Shown: piece after piece, positions 35,401-44,768 of the stretch
Numbering within the stretch: position 1 is the first letter of the stretch
How the letters are laid out: each line of letters begins with the position of its first letter
From: Peribacillus psychrosaccharolyticus ATCC 23296
GTDB taxonomy: Bacteria; Bacillota; Bacilli; Bacillales; DSM-1321
DNA length: 60,868 nucleotides
NCBI RefSeq assembly: GCF_000305495.1
Contig: NZ_AJTN02000200.1
Span: forward strand, 1-60,868
Direction of reading: 5' to 3'
The notes under the pieces: generated by a model
What the model saw: the letters and a program-made list of their open reading frames with translations, nothing else
The model's database searches: none
What the model was told of the DNA's origin: nothing
Made by a program: the position numbers and the translations under genes

Positions 35401-35784
35401 ATGAAATTTTCTGATCAATCCCAAAATGTACGTTATCCTAAGGTCTTTCAGCCAGAAATTCATACAATTCCACAGCGGCCGTCACCTGCACCTGATCCAT
35501 CGATGTTTATTAAGTCTGCTCAACTCTCGCAGTCTCTTTTGGCCGATGCGCAAAAGGTTGTCAAGCAGATGGCTTCTTCCAAATCATTTTCTCAAAAAAT
35601 TATGACTGCTGCTCAAGATTCTAAACAGAGTGAGGTCACAGAAATGATAAAAAAAATCGGCCTCACTACAGTTCCAAAAGTTCGTATTACCCCGGATGGA
35701 ATACGAATGGACTTTGACTCTAAAATAGAAGCAGCACCTGGGGATACTCATGTAATTATCTTGTTACGATGGCATACTTTTTAA
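35401..35784 (+). CDS. hypothetical protein, C-terminal LRW motif
   Basis: I do not recognise this 127-aa protein firmly. The N-terminal third is Pro/Gln-rich (QPEIHTIPQRPSPAPDPS), the middle is helical with Gln, Lys and Ser, and the last 45 residues look like beta strands (VPKVRITPDGIRMDFDSK ... THVIILLRWHTF). A similar ending with LRW occurs in some Bacillus spore-coat-related small proteins, but I hold that loosely. It has no signal peptide. AAGGAGGCG lies 8 bases before ATG 35401. Confidence 0.6.
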   Translation: MKFSDQSQNVRYPKVFQPEIHTIPQRPSPAPDPSMFIKSAQLSQSLLADAQKVVKQMASSKSFSQKIMTAAQDSKQSEVTEMIKKIGLTTVPKVRITPDGIRMDFDSKIEAAPGDTHVIILLRWHTF

Positions 35785-35807
35785 CGTCTTTCAATAATAG
35801 CGAAAAA

Positions 35808-35834
35808 AAACCGAAGTCCATAAGACTTCGGTTT
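35808..35834 (-). terminator. terminator after pepA
   Basis: AAACCGAAGTC pairs with GACTTCGGTTT across a five-base loop, with eight T on the minus strand. It could also serve the upstream plus-strand gene. Confidence 0.85.
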
Positions 35835-35841
35835 CATCTTT

Positions 35842-37341
35842 TTATTTTTCTCCAAAGCGTTCAACAAGCGTGGCAAGTGTTCTAGTCATAACACCCGTAC
35901 CACCAGGCGTCCCGAGTTCTGATAGGGAATTTGTTGTTGATGTTCCGGCAATATCCAGGTGAACCCATGGGGTATCTTCTGCAAATTCACCGATAAATGC
36001 GCCGCCCATGATCGCATGTCCTGGACTTCCCGGTGAGTTGTTTAGATCCGCAATGCGGCTTCCTCTTACCCGTTTCTTATCTTTCTCAGTAATCGGGAGT
36101 CTCCAAATCGGCTCACCAGCTTCATGAGAGGCTTCTAAGACTTCGATGAATAAATCCTCATTATTAGTCATTGCGCCAGTCATATCCATTCCTAAGGCCG
36201 TGATAACCCCTCCAGTCAGTGTAGCCACATCAACTAAGTACTCTGCGCCATGCTGTTTCGCGTAGGTGACAGCATCGGCAAGTACCAATCGTCCTTCTGC
36301 ATCCGTATTTAGGACTTCAATAGTTTTACCACTCATTGAAGTAATAACATCATCTGGTTTAAACGCGTTTCCACTGATCATATTATCTGTCGAAGGAATG
36401 ACTGCCACCACATTTTGCTCAGGCTTTAATTCACCGATAATTTCCATAGCACCAAGCACTGCCGCAGCTCCGCCCATATCGGTTTTCATCCCGACGATGC
36501 CTGCCTTTGTTTTAATGGAATATCCTCCTGTGTCGAATGTAACCCCTTTGCCGACAAGTCCGATGACATCTTTCCATTCTTCTTTACCCTGATATTTCAA
36601 TACGATCATTTTTGGCGGTTCTGTAGATCCTTGGTTAACAGCTAAAAGTGCGCCCATCCCAAGTTTAATCATGTCTTCTTTATCTAATATTTCTGTTTCA
36701 AAATCATATTTTTTGCCAAGTTCAGAGGCGTACTCAGCTAAATCCGTCGATGTTAAAAGGTTTCCCGGTATATTAACTAAGGTTCTAGCGGAATTGGTTG
36801 CTTTGCCAAATACATGTCCAACCTCAAGAGATGCTTTTAAGTCTTGACTGTCGCTTTCGCTGTAAATTGTAATTGTTTCGATATGCTTTTGCTTCTCATT
36901 AGATTTTTGCTTGTACCCCGCAAATTCATAAGTGGAAAGCTGAAATGCTTCCCCAAAGGCATGAGCTGTATCTTGGATATCTACGTGCTCAGTATGGAAT
37001 GTATCGAGTGCTACTGAAATCTCAGAAATACGGGAGTTCTTAATCAATTTAAAAGCAGCCCCAAATGATTCACGCAAGCTTTCAAAGCTGACTGTGTCAC
37101 GTTTACCGAGACCGACAAACAATAGTATTTTCGGTCCCAGTTGTCCTAATGTATGTACCTTCGTTACTTTATTACGTCTTCCAGAAATTTCACCGGCCTT
37201 TAACAGTCCGGTCAATTGACCATTTAATTTTTCATCGGCCAATTTCCCTGCTCCTTCAAGCCGTGCTGGCTGATCAAAGACACTGATAAGAAGACATTCC
37301 TCAAGATGATCTATTTGAAAATGATTATTTATGGTATACAT
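35842..37341 (-). CDS. pepA: cytosol (leucyl) aminopeptidase, M17 family
   Basis: Metallopeptidase of 499 aa that removes N-terminal residues from peptides. The N-terminal regulatory domain is followed by the catalytic domain with [17 protein letters not shown] (metal Lys and Asp), [15 protein letters not shown] with catalytic Lys, and the family signature [14 protein letters not shown] with Asp/Glu metal ligands and the catalytic Arg. Metal is likely Mn or Zn. GGGAGGTAACT precedes the ATG. The position next to yuiD matches B. subtilis yuiE. Confidence 0.95.
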   Translation of the reverse strand: MYTINNHFQIDHLEECLLISVFDQPARLEGAGKLADEKLNGQLTGLLKAGEISGRRNKVTKVHTLGQLGPKILLFVGLGKRDTVSFESLRESFGAAFKLIKNSRISEISVALDTFHTEHVDIQDTAHAFGEAFQLSTYEFAGYKQKSNEKQKHIETITIYSESDSQDLKASLEVGHVFGKATNSARTLVNIPGNLLTSTDLAEYASELGKKYDFETEILDKEDMIKLGMGALLAVNQGSTEPPKMIVLKYQGKEEWKDVIGLVGKGVTFDTGGYSIKTKAGIVGMKTDMGGAAAVLGAMEIIGELKPEQNVVAVIPSTDNMISGNAFKPDDVITSMSGKTIEVLNTDAEGRLVLADAVTYAKQHGAEYLVDVATLTGGVITALGMDMTGAMTNNEDLFIEVLEASHEAGEPIWRLPITEKDKKRVRGSRIADLNNSPGSPGHAIMGGAFIGEFAEDTPWVHLDIAGTSTTNSLSELGTPGGTGVMTRTLATLVERFGEK

Positions 37342-37581
37342 AGTTACCTCCCTTATTTCGTAAATTAATTATATCTAAGTTTTCAAGATATTTCGAATAT
37401 AGCACATATTTTCTGTTTATTAATTATTTTTTTGTAAAAATGGTTTAGAGCCCCTTAATCATGTTTATGAATAAAGTAACAGGATTTCTTAGCAGGAAAT
37501 AACTACTTTTTCACCGAATAACATATCATTATCTTTTCAAGCGTTCCGATCGCGTTGAAAATAGAAAGAAGGAGATGCCCC

Positions 37582-38064
37582 TTGGATTTACTTTTTAATT
37601 TTCCCTTAATCGCGGCTCTACTTGCGATATTCTTTGCTCAATTCATCAAAGTTCCTATTCACTTTATCGCATTAAAAAAGCTGGATTGGTCTCTTCTTAC
37701 CTCAACAGGCGGCATGCCAAGTTCACACTCTGCCGCAGTCACTGCGCTGGCGACGGCGGTGGGTATTGAAGCGGGGCTAACGTCTCCCATCTTTTCAGTT
37801 GCAGCCATCTTTGCCATCATTACGATGTTTGATGCTACTGGAGTTCGACGCCAGGCAGGTGAACAAGCCGCGGTACTCAACAGACTGGTAGTGGATTTTA
37901 ACACCTTTGTCTCAGAAGCAAAGACTTGGCAGCAAAAAGAAGAAAAGCAAAAACAGCGGAAACTTAAAGAACTGCTCGGGCATAAACCAATTGAAGTATT
38001 TTTCGGCGGATTAACAGGTGTTTTCATAGCACTCTTTCTTCACTTTGTATTATTTGAAGGGTAG
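37582..38064 (+). CDS. yuiD: divergent PAP2 family membrane protein
   Basis: A 160-aa protein of the divergent PAP2/acid phosphatase family, predicted membrane phosphatase. It has the conserved TSTGGMPSSHSAAVTAL (phosphatase-like Ser-His), ITMFDATGVRRQAGEQA and LLGHKPIEVFFGGLTG. TTG 37582 is chosen because AAGAAGGAG ends 7 bases upstream and the resulting N-terminus (MDLLFNFPLIAALLAIFFAQ) matches B. subtilis YuiD. The next gene starts six bases after its stop. Confidence 0.9.
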   Translation: MDLLFNFPLIAALLAIFFAQFIKVPIHFIALKKLDWSLLTSTGGMPSSHSAAVTALATAVGIEAGLTSPIFSVAAIFAIITMFDATGVRRQAGEQAAVLNRLVVDFNTFVSEAKTWQQKEEKQKQRKLKELLGHKPIEVFFGGLTGVFIALFLHFVLFEG

Positions 38065-38070
38065 GTTCTC

Positions 38071-38868
38071 ATGATGAAAATCATTTCGTTATGTCCTAGT
38101 AATACTGAGCTTTGTGTCTATTTAGGTGTTGAAGACCAGTTGATTGCTTTAGATGATTATTCAGATTGGCCTGACTCTGTGCAGCATCTGCCCCGGTTAG
38201 GCCCGGACTTATCCATAAATATTGACCTAGTAGAAAAACTGAAACCTGATTTAGTATTGGCATCTTTAAGTGTCCCAGGAATGGAGAAAAACCTTATAGC
38301 CCTTCAAGACCGTGGCATTCCTCACCTGACTTTCAATCCACAATCGTTAGATGATATTGCTAAGGACCTACTAACGCTTGGTGATGCCCTAGGAATGGAG
38401 ACAAGAGCTGCTGCAGTCGTTCATGCCTATAGGTCACGGATAAAGCAGTACGAGGAAACAGCTAAAAGGATAGAACAGAAAACGCCTCTTTACTGGGAAT
38501 GGTGGCCGAATCCCTTATTCAGCCCAGGTGGAGTAAATTGGCTGACAGAAATCAGCAGGCTGGCCGGGGGGTACAATATATTTGAAACCATAGATGCTGC
38601 AAGCATTCAAGTTCTGCCAGATGATGTACGAAAACACAACCCAGCATTTATACTTTTAGCTTGGGTCGGCGTTCCTACAAGCAAAATTAAACCTGAGCTC
38701 GTAAAAAAAAGACCTGGCTGGACGGATATGATCGCTGTTCAGCAAGATCAACTCCTTATTTTAGAAGAACCTTTATATTGCCGTCCATCGCCGCGCCTTC
38801 TTGATGGATTAGAGAAATTAGCCTTACTTCTGCATCCCGAACATTTTCAGCATCTTACCGATAAATAA
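38071..38868 (+). CDS. cobalamin-binding-like protein without signal peptide
   Basis: A 265-aa protein of the BtuF/FecB periplasmic-binding fold: MKIISLCPSNTELCVYLG at the N-terminus, GLD-type helices and LLTLGDALG, and the WEWWPNPLFSPG loop. Binding proteins of this fold normally capture vitamin B12 or siderophores outside the cell, but this one starts directly with the first beta strand and has no signal peptide or lipobox, so it should stay in the cytoplasm. It begins six bases after yuiD and shares its transcript. The ligand is unknown. Confidence 0.8.
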   Translation: MMKIISLCPSNTELCVYLGVEDQLIALDDYSDWPDSVQHLPRLGPDLSINIDLVEKLKPDLVLASLSVPGMEKNLIALQDRGIPHLTFNPQSLDDIAKDLLTLGDALGMETRAAAVVHAYRSRIKQYEETAKRIEQKTPLYWEWWPNPLFSPGGVNWLTEISRLAGGYNIFETIDAASIQVLPDDVRKHNPAFILLAWVGVPTSKIKPELVKKRPGWTDMIAVQQDQLLILEEPLYCRPSPRLLDGLEKLALLLHPEHFQHLTDK

Positions 38869-38904
38869 AAGAGATGGTTGAACTTTGTTCGACCATCTCT
38901 TTTA
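38866..38904. terminator. bidirectional terminator between the binding-protein gene and yuiC
   Basis: An 18-bp stem with one G-U position (38866-38883 with 38887-38904) and a TTT loop includes the stop codon of the upstream gene and faces the end of yuiC. Confidence 0.88.
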
Positions 38905-38908
38905 CTAT

Positions 38909-39589
38909 TTATTCTTTTTTCGTTTTTCCAACTATCTGTTCTCGAAAAACTTGCAGATTTTTATCTTCATTGAGAGCAGCCAATTGTTTTTCTGTTAAAG
39001 AGCCTTTTCCCTTTTCGATAATGTATACATCAAGGGTCTTTTTCCCCCAGTCCGAATATACATCAGCAACGGTATTATAATACAAATCAAGCTCATCCCC
39101 ATTGATTGCTCCGCCTTTATCCGCTACTACTCCGTACCCGTAACCAGGAATCCAAAGAATCGTCCCTAATGGGAAGACATTTAAATCTGCAGCGACTGTA
39201 GAATACAAATCTCTTTTTACCTTAACACCTGAATAGGTAATCCCGTATGTAGGACTTTCTGGATATTTGCCCGTTGATTCATATCCTGCGGTATAGCCTG
39301 TCGCTGTCACAGTATGTACTGGATATTGAGTAAAATCGATTTCATCCTCTATAGATGGTTGAATTTCTGCTGCTTGAACTTTTAAACCGTGCCCTAAGAA
39401 AGTTTTCTTAATTGATTCCAGACCTATATGATGAGTCTTTTTATTATCCAGAGATAAGAACTTCTTTGAATCCTCTGTTTGACTAAATTGAGCGCCGACC
39501 CCTGTTACCTGCCAGAAGGTCGTATAGAATGCTGTTATAAATAACAAGCTGACGGCCGTTCTTTTAATCCCGATTTTCATTTTTTCCAT
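38909..39589 (-). CDS. yuiC: 3D-domain protein (predicted murein hydrolase, YuiC)
   Basis: Exported or membrane-anchored protein of 226 aa with an N-terminal hydrophobic segment (about residues 12-30) and a C-terminal 3D domain. The three conserved Asp are visible in [13 protein letters not shown] and [18 protein letters not shown]. Related domains are lytic transglycosylases (MltA, Sps-type YuiC studied as a stationary-phase/sporulation lytic enzyme). ATG 39589 follows AAGGGAGTGG; a second ATG three codons later is also possible. Confidence 0.85.
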   Translation of the reverse strand: MEKMKIGIKRTAVSLLFITAFYTTFWQVTGVGAQFSQTEDSKKFLSLDNKKTHHIGLESIKKTFLGHGLKVQAAEIQPSIEDEIDFTQYPVHTVTATGYTAGYESTGKYPESPTYGITYSGVKVKRDLYSTVAADLNVFPLGTILWIPGYGYGVVADKGGAINGDELDLYYNTVADVYSDWGKKTLDVYIIEKGKGSLTEKQLAALNEDKNLQVFREQIVGKTKKE

Positions 39590-39693
39590 ATAGTAATTCC
39601 ACTCCCTTATCATCATATTTCTTTCCCGAAAAACGATGAAGTATGCAGGATTCATGGAATTTGACTTAAGATTGGTTCTTTCGGATTAGCAAA

Positions 39694-39724
39694 AAGCAGG
39701 CAGCCATGATTCGGCTGCCTGCTT
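39694..39724 (-). terminator. terminator after yuiB
   Basis: AAGCAGGCAGCC pairs perfectly with GGCTGCCTGCTT across a seven-base loop; T residues follow on the minus strand. Confidence 0.85.
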
Positions 39725-39728
39725 GATT

Positions 39729-40046
39729 TTAAAACATTTGATACCCTTGTTTTCTCAAAATTTTAATGACAACACCTGCTAAGATAGCTCCAGCTAGACC
39801 ACTGGAAAGTATAGTGATGTCAGCAACTGCAAGATTTGAAAATTTAGTACCAAGTGTACTAAATACTCTGCCGGGAGCTCTGAAGTATTCAATCATTTTC
39901 TCACCATTTACGATAAAGATCGTAACAAGTGGGAAAATAATCACCATAACCCATGAGGACCGGAACAGCATATTTAATAAAAAACCGATTCCAAAAAAGA
40001 GCAGAAAAAATAGAACAACAGATATAATTAAAACAGGCAACGCCAT
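39729..40046 (-). CDS. yuiB: YuiB-like membrane protein
   Basis: A 105-aa protein with about three hydrophobic segments (residues 3-30, 31-45 and 78-97) matching B. subtilis YuiB, function unknown. ATG 40046 lies about 9 bases after AGGAGGG; an in-frame TTG two codons earlier is too close to it. It lies between yuiA and yuiC, as in B. subtilis. Confidence 0.82.
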   Translation of the reverse strand: MALPVLIISVVLFFLLFFGIGFLLNMLFRSSWVMVIIFPLVTIFIVNGEKMIEYFRAPGRVFSTLGTKFSNLAVADITILSSGLAGAILAGVVIKILRKQGYQMF

Positions 40047-40179
40047 AGTCAAAGACCCTCCTCAAGAAGCATCACTCTCAGTTTACTCAATGAAAAGGGA
40101 CACGTCAATTCCTCAGATAGATAAAAATGGAATCAATGATTACGTTGTTTTTCTGATTTTTATCTTTTAATAAAGACAA

Positions 40180-40302
40180 TCAGGATTTTTCCCCTGCTTT
40201 TCCGCTGCCATCACAACCGTTGCAAGTTTCCGATCCGCCAAGAAGTAATTGAAAATATCCCTGCCCAGAACAATATTCACAAGTATTTCCCTTTCCTTTC
40301 AT
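40180..40302 (-). CDS. yuiA: YuiA-like small zinc-ribbon protein
   Basis: A 40-aa protein readable on the minus strand with two CxxCxGxG motifs, CEYCSGQG and CNGCDGSG, like one unit of the DnaJ cysteine-rich zinc domain, joined by YFQLLLGGSET. AAGGAG lies 10 bases before the ATG. It matches the small B. subtilis protein YuiA in sequence type and position (next to yuiB). It probably binds one zinc ion; its function is unknown. Confidence 0.82.
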   Translation of the reverse strand: MKGKGNTCEYCSGQGYFQLLLGGSETCNGCDGSGKAGEKS

Positions 40303-40466
40303 TTCTCATCAACTCCTTATAAATAATTTTAATTTTCTGATAGTTTAACAAAAATAGCGAAATAAGGAAAATCTCAAAAGTAACGAAAAACCCTTAATGT
40401 AACCGCATACAGTTATGGTTTTCTACTGTTTTCTCTCTATCCCTTAAAATTAACTGAATATTTAAA

Positions 40467-40495
40467 AAGCTGTATAGGAAGATTCCTAACAGCTT
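40467..40495 (-). terminator. terminator after yumB
   Basis: AAGCTGT...AGGAA pairs with TTCCT...ACAGCTT with one bulged base; T residues follow on the minus strand. Confidence 0.75.
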
Positions 40496-40500
40496 GTCTT

Positions 40501-41714
40501 TTAGAGAATATTAAACTTTCCTTTCTTTAATACGGTACTTGTGCCGCCAATAGAGAAAAGTGCACGATTATCAATTACCTTTTTCATTACTGAAGCCGGT
40601 TTTCCTTTTAATTTTTTTCCAAAGACGATACCAATTGCATCACGTTCCCCAAGCGAGCATACTGTTCCTTTAATATCAGGCTTAAACGCAGTTAAGTTCG
40701 TTTCTTGGCGTAATAATGCGAGTAGATTATTGGTTACCACATCTGCTTGCTGCAGCGCAATTTGAGCGGTGGGAGGATAGGGACGATTAATCTCCTCATT
40801 AATAATTAAGGAACAGTCTCCAATGATGAAAATATTTTCGTGACCAGGAGCCCGTAAATCTGGGTCCACCTTTACTCGGCATCGGTTCGCTTCAAAACCT
40901 GATTCTTCAATTACGGAGCTTCCGCGGATCCCAGCCGCCCAAATCACTGTGCCCGCTTTAATTTCTTGTGTCTCTTCTTCACCAATACCTACTAAAATAC
41001 CCTCTGGGTCAGCACCTTTAATGGGTGTTCCAATCTTAAATTCAACCCCTCTTTTCTCAAGATAGGCTACTGCATACTCAACCAATTCTGGGTCAAAACC
41101 AGGAAGTACCGCTTTTGCTGCCTCTACACAATAAATCTTCACCTTATTTTGATCAATTTCATATGTTTTACATAACTTCGGTATGCGATTGACCAGTTCA
41201 CCAAGGAATTCGATCCCTGTGAAACCTGCACCGCCGACTATGATTGTTAATCGTTCTTCCTTTTTTAGAGCTTCATTTTGATACGTTGAAAATTGACTCT
41301 CAATATGTTCGCGTATTCGCTTTGCTGCATCTACACTCGTAATTGAAAACGCATATTCCTTCAAGCCCTTAATGCCAAACGTTTCTGATTCACCGCCGAG
41401 GGCTATAACTAAATAATCATAAGAAACCTCACCGATATTGGTCATCACTTTTTTTTCTGCGGTTGCAATTTTTGTAACGGATGCTTGAATAAATGCAACT
41501 TTTTTAACATCAATCACAGATTTAACTGGATAGGTAACCTGGTCGTCTCGAAGGGTACCAGCTGCAGCCTCATGAAGCCAAGTCGTTTCATAATGGTAGT
41601 TATTTTTGTTAATCAGTACAATTTCTACTTCATCTGTACGTATTTTTTTTGCAAGCGTACGGTAGTCATTAATCCACCGTATCCTGCCCCAAGAATTACG
41701 ATTTTTGTTTTCAA
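40501..41714 (-). pseudogene. yumB: type II NADH dehydrogenase-like protein, -1 frameshift at an A8 run
   Basis: Single-subunit NADH:quinone oxidoreductase family (B. subtilis YumB, about 406 aa). The start is TTG 41714 after AGAAGTGAT. The first 24 codons encode the FAD-binding [20 protein letters not shown], then the frame hits eight A (41650-41643) and would end soon after. The rest ([19 protein letters not shown] through [17 protein letters not shown], the NADH site, and FIIGDC) lies in the -1 frame to 40501. One extra A, or a -1 slip on the in-phase heptamer A-AAA-AAA, would give an intact protein of about 404 aa. Upstream codons of the long frame are spurious. A sequencing or real mutation cannot be told from recoding here. 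Confidence 0.85.
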
Positions 41715-41927
41715 GAATATCACTTCTGCCTTTCCTTTTACGATTATGTTTTATTGTTTCCATATTCTTTATTATTAACAATTCATTTTTTTGGATTTTT
41801 TGTTTTTTTATTTTCTGAGGTTTTCTGTTCATTCCTCGTTTTCCTTGTTTATTAAGAGAGAGGGTCAGAAATAGGGGCAAACTAAGCTTAATAAGTTTCT
41901 GAATATAGAGGTTTTTGCGTTTAGTTC

Positions 41928-41955
41928 TTGATTATCTATGATAAGATAGTAAAAT
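41928..41955 (+). promoter_or_regulatory. candidate promoter of yumC
   Basis: TTGATT (41928), a 16-base spacer and TAAAAT (41950) lie about 30 bases before the yumC start. Confidence 0.45.
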
Positions 41956-41986
41956 AAATTTCGAATTTTTATCGGAGGGATTTAGC

Positions 41987-42979
41987 TTGGAAGAGAATGA
42001 AAAAGTATTTGATATAACGATTATCGGAGGCGGCCCTATTGGCTTATTTACCGCTTTTTATGGCGGTATGAGACAGGCGTCTGTGAAAATTATAGAAAGT
42101 CTGCCTCAGCTGGGCGGACAATTATCCGCCTTATATCCAGAAAAGTACATTTACGATGTAGCAGGCTTTCCAAAAGTACGGGCACAGGAGCTTGTCGATA
42201 ATTTAAAACAGCAAATGTCTAAATTCGAACCAACTGTTGTACTTGAAGAAGCTGTGCAAACCGTTGAAAAACAAGCTGATAGTGTGTTTAAGCTAACAAC
42301 TAATGGTGGTACACATTTTACAAAAGCCATTATTATCACAGCTGGTAACGGAGCATTCCAGCCACGCAGAATTGAATTGGATGAAGCGGCTAAATACGAA
42401 GGGAAAAACCTTCATTATTTCATCGATGATTTAAATCATTTCGCCGGCAAAAAAGTGGTGATTTTCGGTGGAGGAGATTCCGCAGTTGATTGGGCGCTTA
42501 TGCTTGAACCCATCGCTGAAAAAGTAACAATCGTTCATCGTCGAGATAAATTCAGAGCACACGAACATAGTGTTGAGAATTTAAAAAAATCAAATGTAGA
42601 AATTAAAACCCCATTCATCCCTGCTGAATTTCTTGGTAACGAAGAAGCCATTACGCAAGTGGTCGTGCAGGATGCAAATGGTGAAGATAAAGAAGTGATC
42701 GATGTTGATGCCGTCATCGGAAATTACGGTTTTGTATCCTCTCTAGGACCAATTAAAGATTGGGGATTTGAACTGCAAAAAAATACAATTGTTGTGAACT
42801 CAAAAATGGAAACGAGTATTCCAGGCATATACGCAGCCGGTGATATTTGTACCTATGATGGTAAAGTAAAACTTATTGCCAGCGGCTTCGGCGAAGCGCC
42901 TACGGCCGTCAACAACGCCAAGCAATATATCGATCCAAAGGCACGAATCCAACCGATGCACAGTACGTCAATGTTCTAA
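41987..42979 (+). CDS. yumC: ferredoxin--NADP reductase, thioredoxin-reductase-like
   Basis: Flavoprotein of 330 aa that transfers electrons between NADPH and ferredoxin or flavodoxin; an essential gene in B. subtilis. It has FAD-binding [20 protein letters not shown], the typical [26 protein letters not shown]-binding [15 protein letters not shown] with [11 protein letters not shown], and [14 protein letters not shown]. It lacks the redox CxxC of thioredoxin reductase, as expected for this family. The start is TTG 41987 with CGGAGGG seven bases upstream. It diverges from yumB. Confidence 0.95.
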   Translation: MEENEKVFDITIIGGGPIGLFTAFYGGMRQASVKIIESLPQLGGQLSALYPEKYIYDVAGFPKVRAQELVDNLKQQMSKFEPTVVLEEAVQTVEKQADSVFKLTTNGGTHFTKAIIITAGNGAFQPRRIELDEAAKYEGKNLHYFIDDLNHFAGKKVVIFGGGDSAVDWALMLEPIAEKVTIVHRRDKFRAHEHSVENLKKSNVEIKTPFIPAEFLGNEEAITQVVVQDANGEDKEVIDVDAVIGNYGFVSSLGPIKDWGFELQKNTIVVNSKMETSIPGIYAAGDICTYDGKVKLIASGFGEAPTAVNNAKQYIDPKARIQPMHSTSMF

Positions 42980-42988
42980 GAATCAATT

Positions 42989-43035
42989 AAAGGAACCAAG
43001 TGGAGGATGAAAAACACCTTCTACTTGGTTCCTTT
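42989..43035 (+). terminator. terminator after yumC
   Basis: AAAGGAACCAAGT pairs perfectly with ACTTGGTTCCTTT; a GGAGG/CCTTC pairing may extend it. Five T end the structure. Confidence 0.85.
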
Positions 43036-43098
43036 TTGTTTACCTGTCTTTATTAAGGGTAAAAAATGAATAAGTAATTTCTGAAAGGGTGTTTCGAT

Positions 43099-43740
43099 AT
43101 GAAAGTATTAGTAGCTGGAGCAAATGGCACAACAGGCAGACAAATTGTAAACTTATTAGCTAAAGAAGAAAATCATACGGCACTCGCTATGATTCGAAAA
43201 GAGGAACAAAGTGAGGATATCAAAAACGCGGGTGGTGAACCGGTCTTAGCTGATCTCGAAGGAAATCTTGATCAAGCAGTCCAAGGTGTCTCTGCAGTTA
43301 TTTTTGCAGCTGGTTCTGGACCTAAAACCGGCCCTGACAAAACTACGGCCGTTGATAGGGATGGGGCCATCTCGTTAATTGATGCAGCAAAAAAAGCTGG
43401 AGTAAAACGCTTTGTCATGTTAAGTGCAATCGGATCTGACACACCGGAACAAGGACCCGAAGGCATGCAACACTATTTCAAGGCTAAGCTTGATGCTGAT
43501 GAGCATCTAAAGCAAAGTGGTTTAACCTATACCATTGTTCGTCCAGGCGCTTTGACGAATGACGAAGGTACAGGGAAAATTATTGCACAGAATAAACTTG
43601 AAGATCCGAAAGGAAAGATCTCTCGGGCAGATGTTGCACAAGTTCTCGTTTCTTCATTAGATGACGAAAAAACGTTCAATCAAACTTTTGAAATTCTGAA
43701 TGGAAATGTCCCAATCAAAGAAGCAATCTCTGAATTATAA
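43099..43740 (+). CDS. NAD(P)-binding atypical SDR-type epimerase (YhfK-like)
   Basis: A 213-aa Rossmann-fold protein of the SDR_a5 group. It shows the nucleotide-binding motif VLVAGANGTTGRQIV, a second strand ending AMIRKEEQ, VIFAAGSG, and the LSAIGSDTPE and YTIVRPGALTN segments. The fold and length match B. subtilis YhfK, a putative sugar or flavin-type reductase/epimerase of unknown substrate. It is monocistronic, with AAAGGGTG before the ATG. Confidence 0.85.
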   Translation: MKVLVAGANGTTGRQIVNLLAKEENHTALAMIRKEEQSEDIKNAGGEPVLADLEGNLDQAVQGVSAVIFAAGSGPKTGPDKTTAVDRDGAISLIDAAKKAGVKRFVMLSAIGSDTPEQGPEGMQHYFKAKLDADEHLKQSGLTYTIVRPGALTNDEGTGKIIAQNKLEDPKGKISRADVAQVLVSSLDDEKTFNQTFEILNGNVPIKEAISEL

Positions 43741-43745
43741 AAAAG

Positions 43746-43770
43746 GGCACCTGAAATCATTTCAGGTGCC
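43746..43770. terminator. bidirectional terminator between yhfK-like gene and yutM
   Basis: GGCACCTGAAA pairs perfectly with TTTCAGGTGCC; A/T tails lie on both sides of these convergent genes. Confidence 0.87.
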
Positions 43771-43781
43771 TCTTTTCTGTA

Positions 43782-44144
43782 TTAACAGCTTTCTGGTGTT
43801 CCTTCATTCTTCGCTGTTTTAAAAGATGATCCGCATCCGCAAGAAGCGATGGCATTAGGATTCTCTATGGTAAAGCCGCCGCCCATTAAGGACTGTTTGT
43901 AATCAATAGCCGTTCCATTTAAAATCGAAGCATCGTTTTTATTGACGAGGATTTTGATTTCAAACTGTTCAAGCTGCTGATCATTTTCTCCAGCTTCTTG
44001 TTCAAAGCCCATACCATATGAAAGACCGCTGCAGCCGCCTCCTTTTACAGCTACTCGTAAAAAGGAACCTTCTTCTTCATTGTGTTTCATCATTTCTTTT
44101 ATTTGAAAAGCCGCAGCTTCTGTAATTGTTACTACTTCACTCAT
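43782..44144 (-). CDS. yutM: HesB/IscA-type iron-sulfur assembly protein
   Basis: A-type Fe-S scaffold or carrier, 120 aa. The three conserved cysteines are in GGGCSGLSYG and near the C-terminus in SCGCGSSF. It helps deliver clusters to target proteins. The last ten residues (KNEGTPESC) are a polar tail. Position next to yuzB matches B. subtilis YutM (ErpA/SufA-like). Confidence 0.92.
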   Translation of the reverse strand: MSEVVTITEAAAFQIKEMMKHNEEEGSFLRVAVKGGGCSGLSYGMGFEQEAGENDQQLEQFEIKILVNKNDASILNGTAIDYKQSLMGGGFTIENPNAIASCGCGSSFKTAKNEGTPESC

Positions 44145-44282
44145 TTAAAACCCTCCCTTTATAAGTTTGATGAGGAATGTTTCTTTATTAGTATATACTT
44201 AAAATCAGTTGCTTCTCAACTTTCCAATCCAAAAACAGGGATATCTTTTAAAAAAGCACCTTTATCTATGATAACCATTCAA

Positions 44283-44519
44283 TTAGAACATTGGATTGTC
44301 TTTAAGGTATTGATAAATATTACTAACCAACTCTTCTGTCGTTTCTCCAGATACAGGATCACCATTAACCAAAGCATAAAGACTTGCCGCACATTTACCA
44401 CATTGACTGAGGCATCCATACTCAACAATATCTAAATTCGGATCACGTTCTAATTGTTCTAAAGCTTCCTGTGCTCCGCTGGCTAAGTTGCTTATACAAA
44501 ATTCAATTATAGGCTTCAT
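44283..44519 (-). CDS. yuzB: YuzB (DUF1450) protein
   Basis: A 78-aa protein with the DUF1450 signature: an N-terminal Cys (EFCISNL) and [18 protein letters not shown], three cysteines spaced like a thioredoxin-like ferredoxin. A metal or redox role is likely but unproven. It lies upstream of yutM on the same strand and diverges from yutJ. Confidence 0.88.
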   Translation of the reverse strand: MKPIIEFCISNLASGAQEALEQLERDPNLDIVEYGCLSQCGKCAASLYALVNGDPVSGETTEELVSNIYQYLKDNPMF

Positions 44520-44768
44520 ACTCTCACCTCACATTACTAACAGATTATCCTATCCCTTTTTTTCTAAACAGTCAATTCATTTAGCTTATAATTATCATAA
44601 TAGTTATATAATTAGTTGTGATTTATCGACAATTTAGATATACTTTTTAGTGGTATATAATGCAGTAATTGCGCGGACATACGGGGATTTAGGGGAAATA
44701 TCTGCAACGAGAGTAAATTGCGCTCAGAAATGAGTAGTGACTCTTGGTTGCACAAAGGGGAATTATAC

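Noticed and set aside
41715-41880. A longer NADH dehydrogenase N-terminus starting near 41880
   Set aside because: The upstream codons in that frame are low-complexity and lysine-rich, while the true FAD-binding motif lies in the other frame from 41714.
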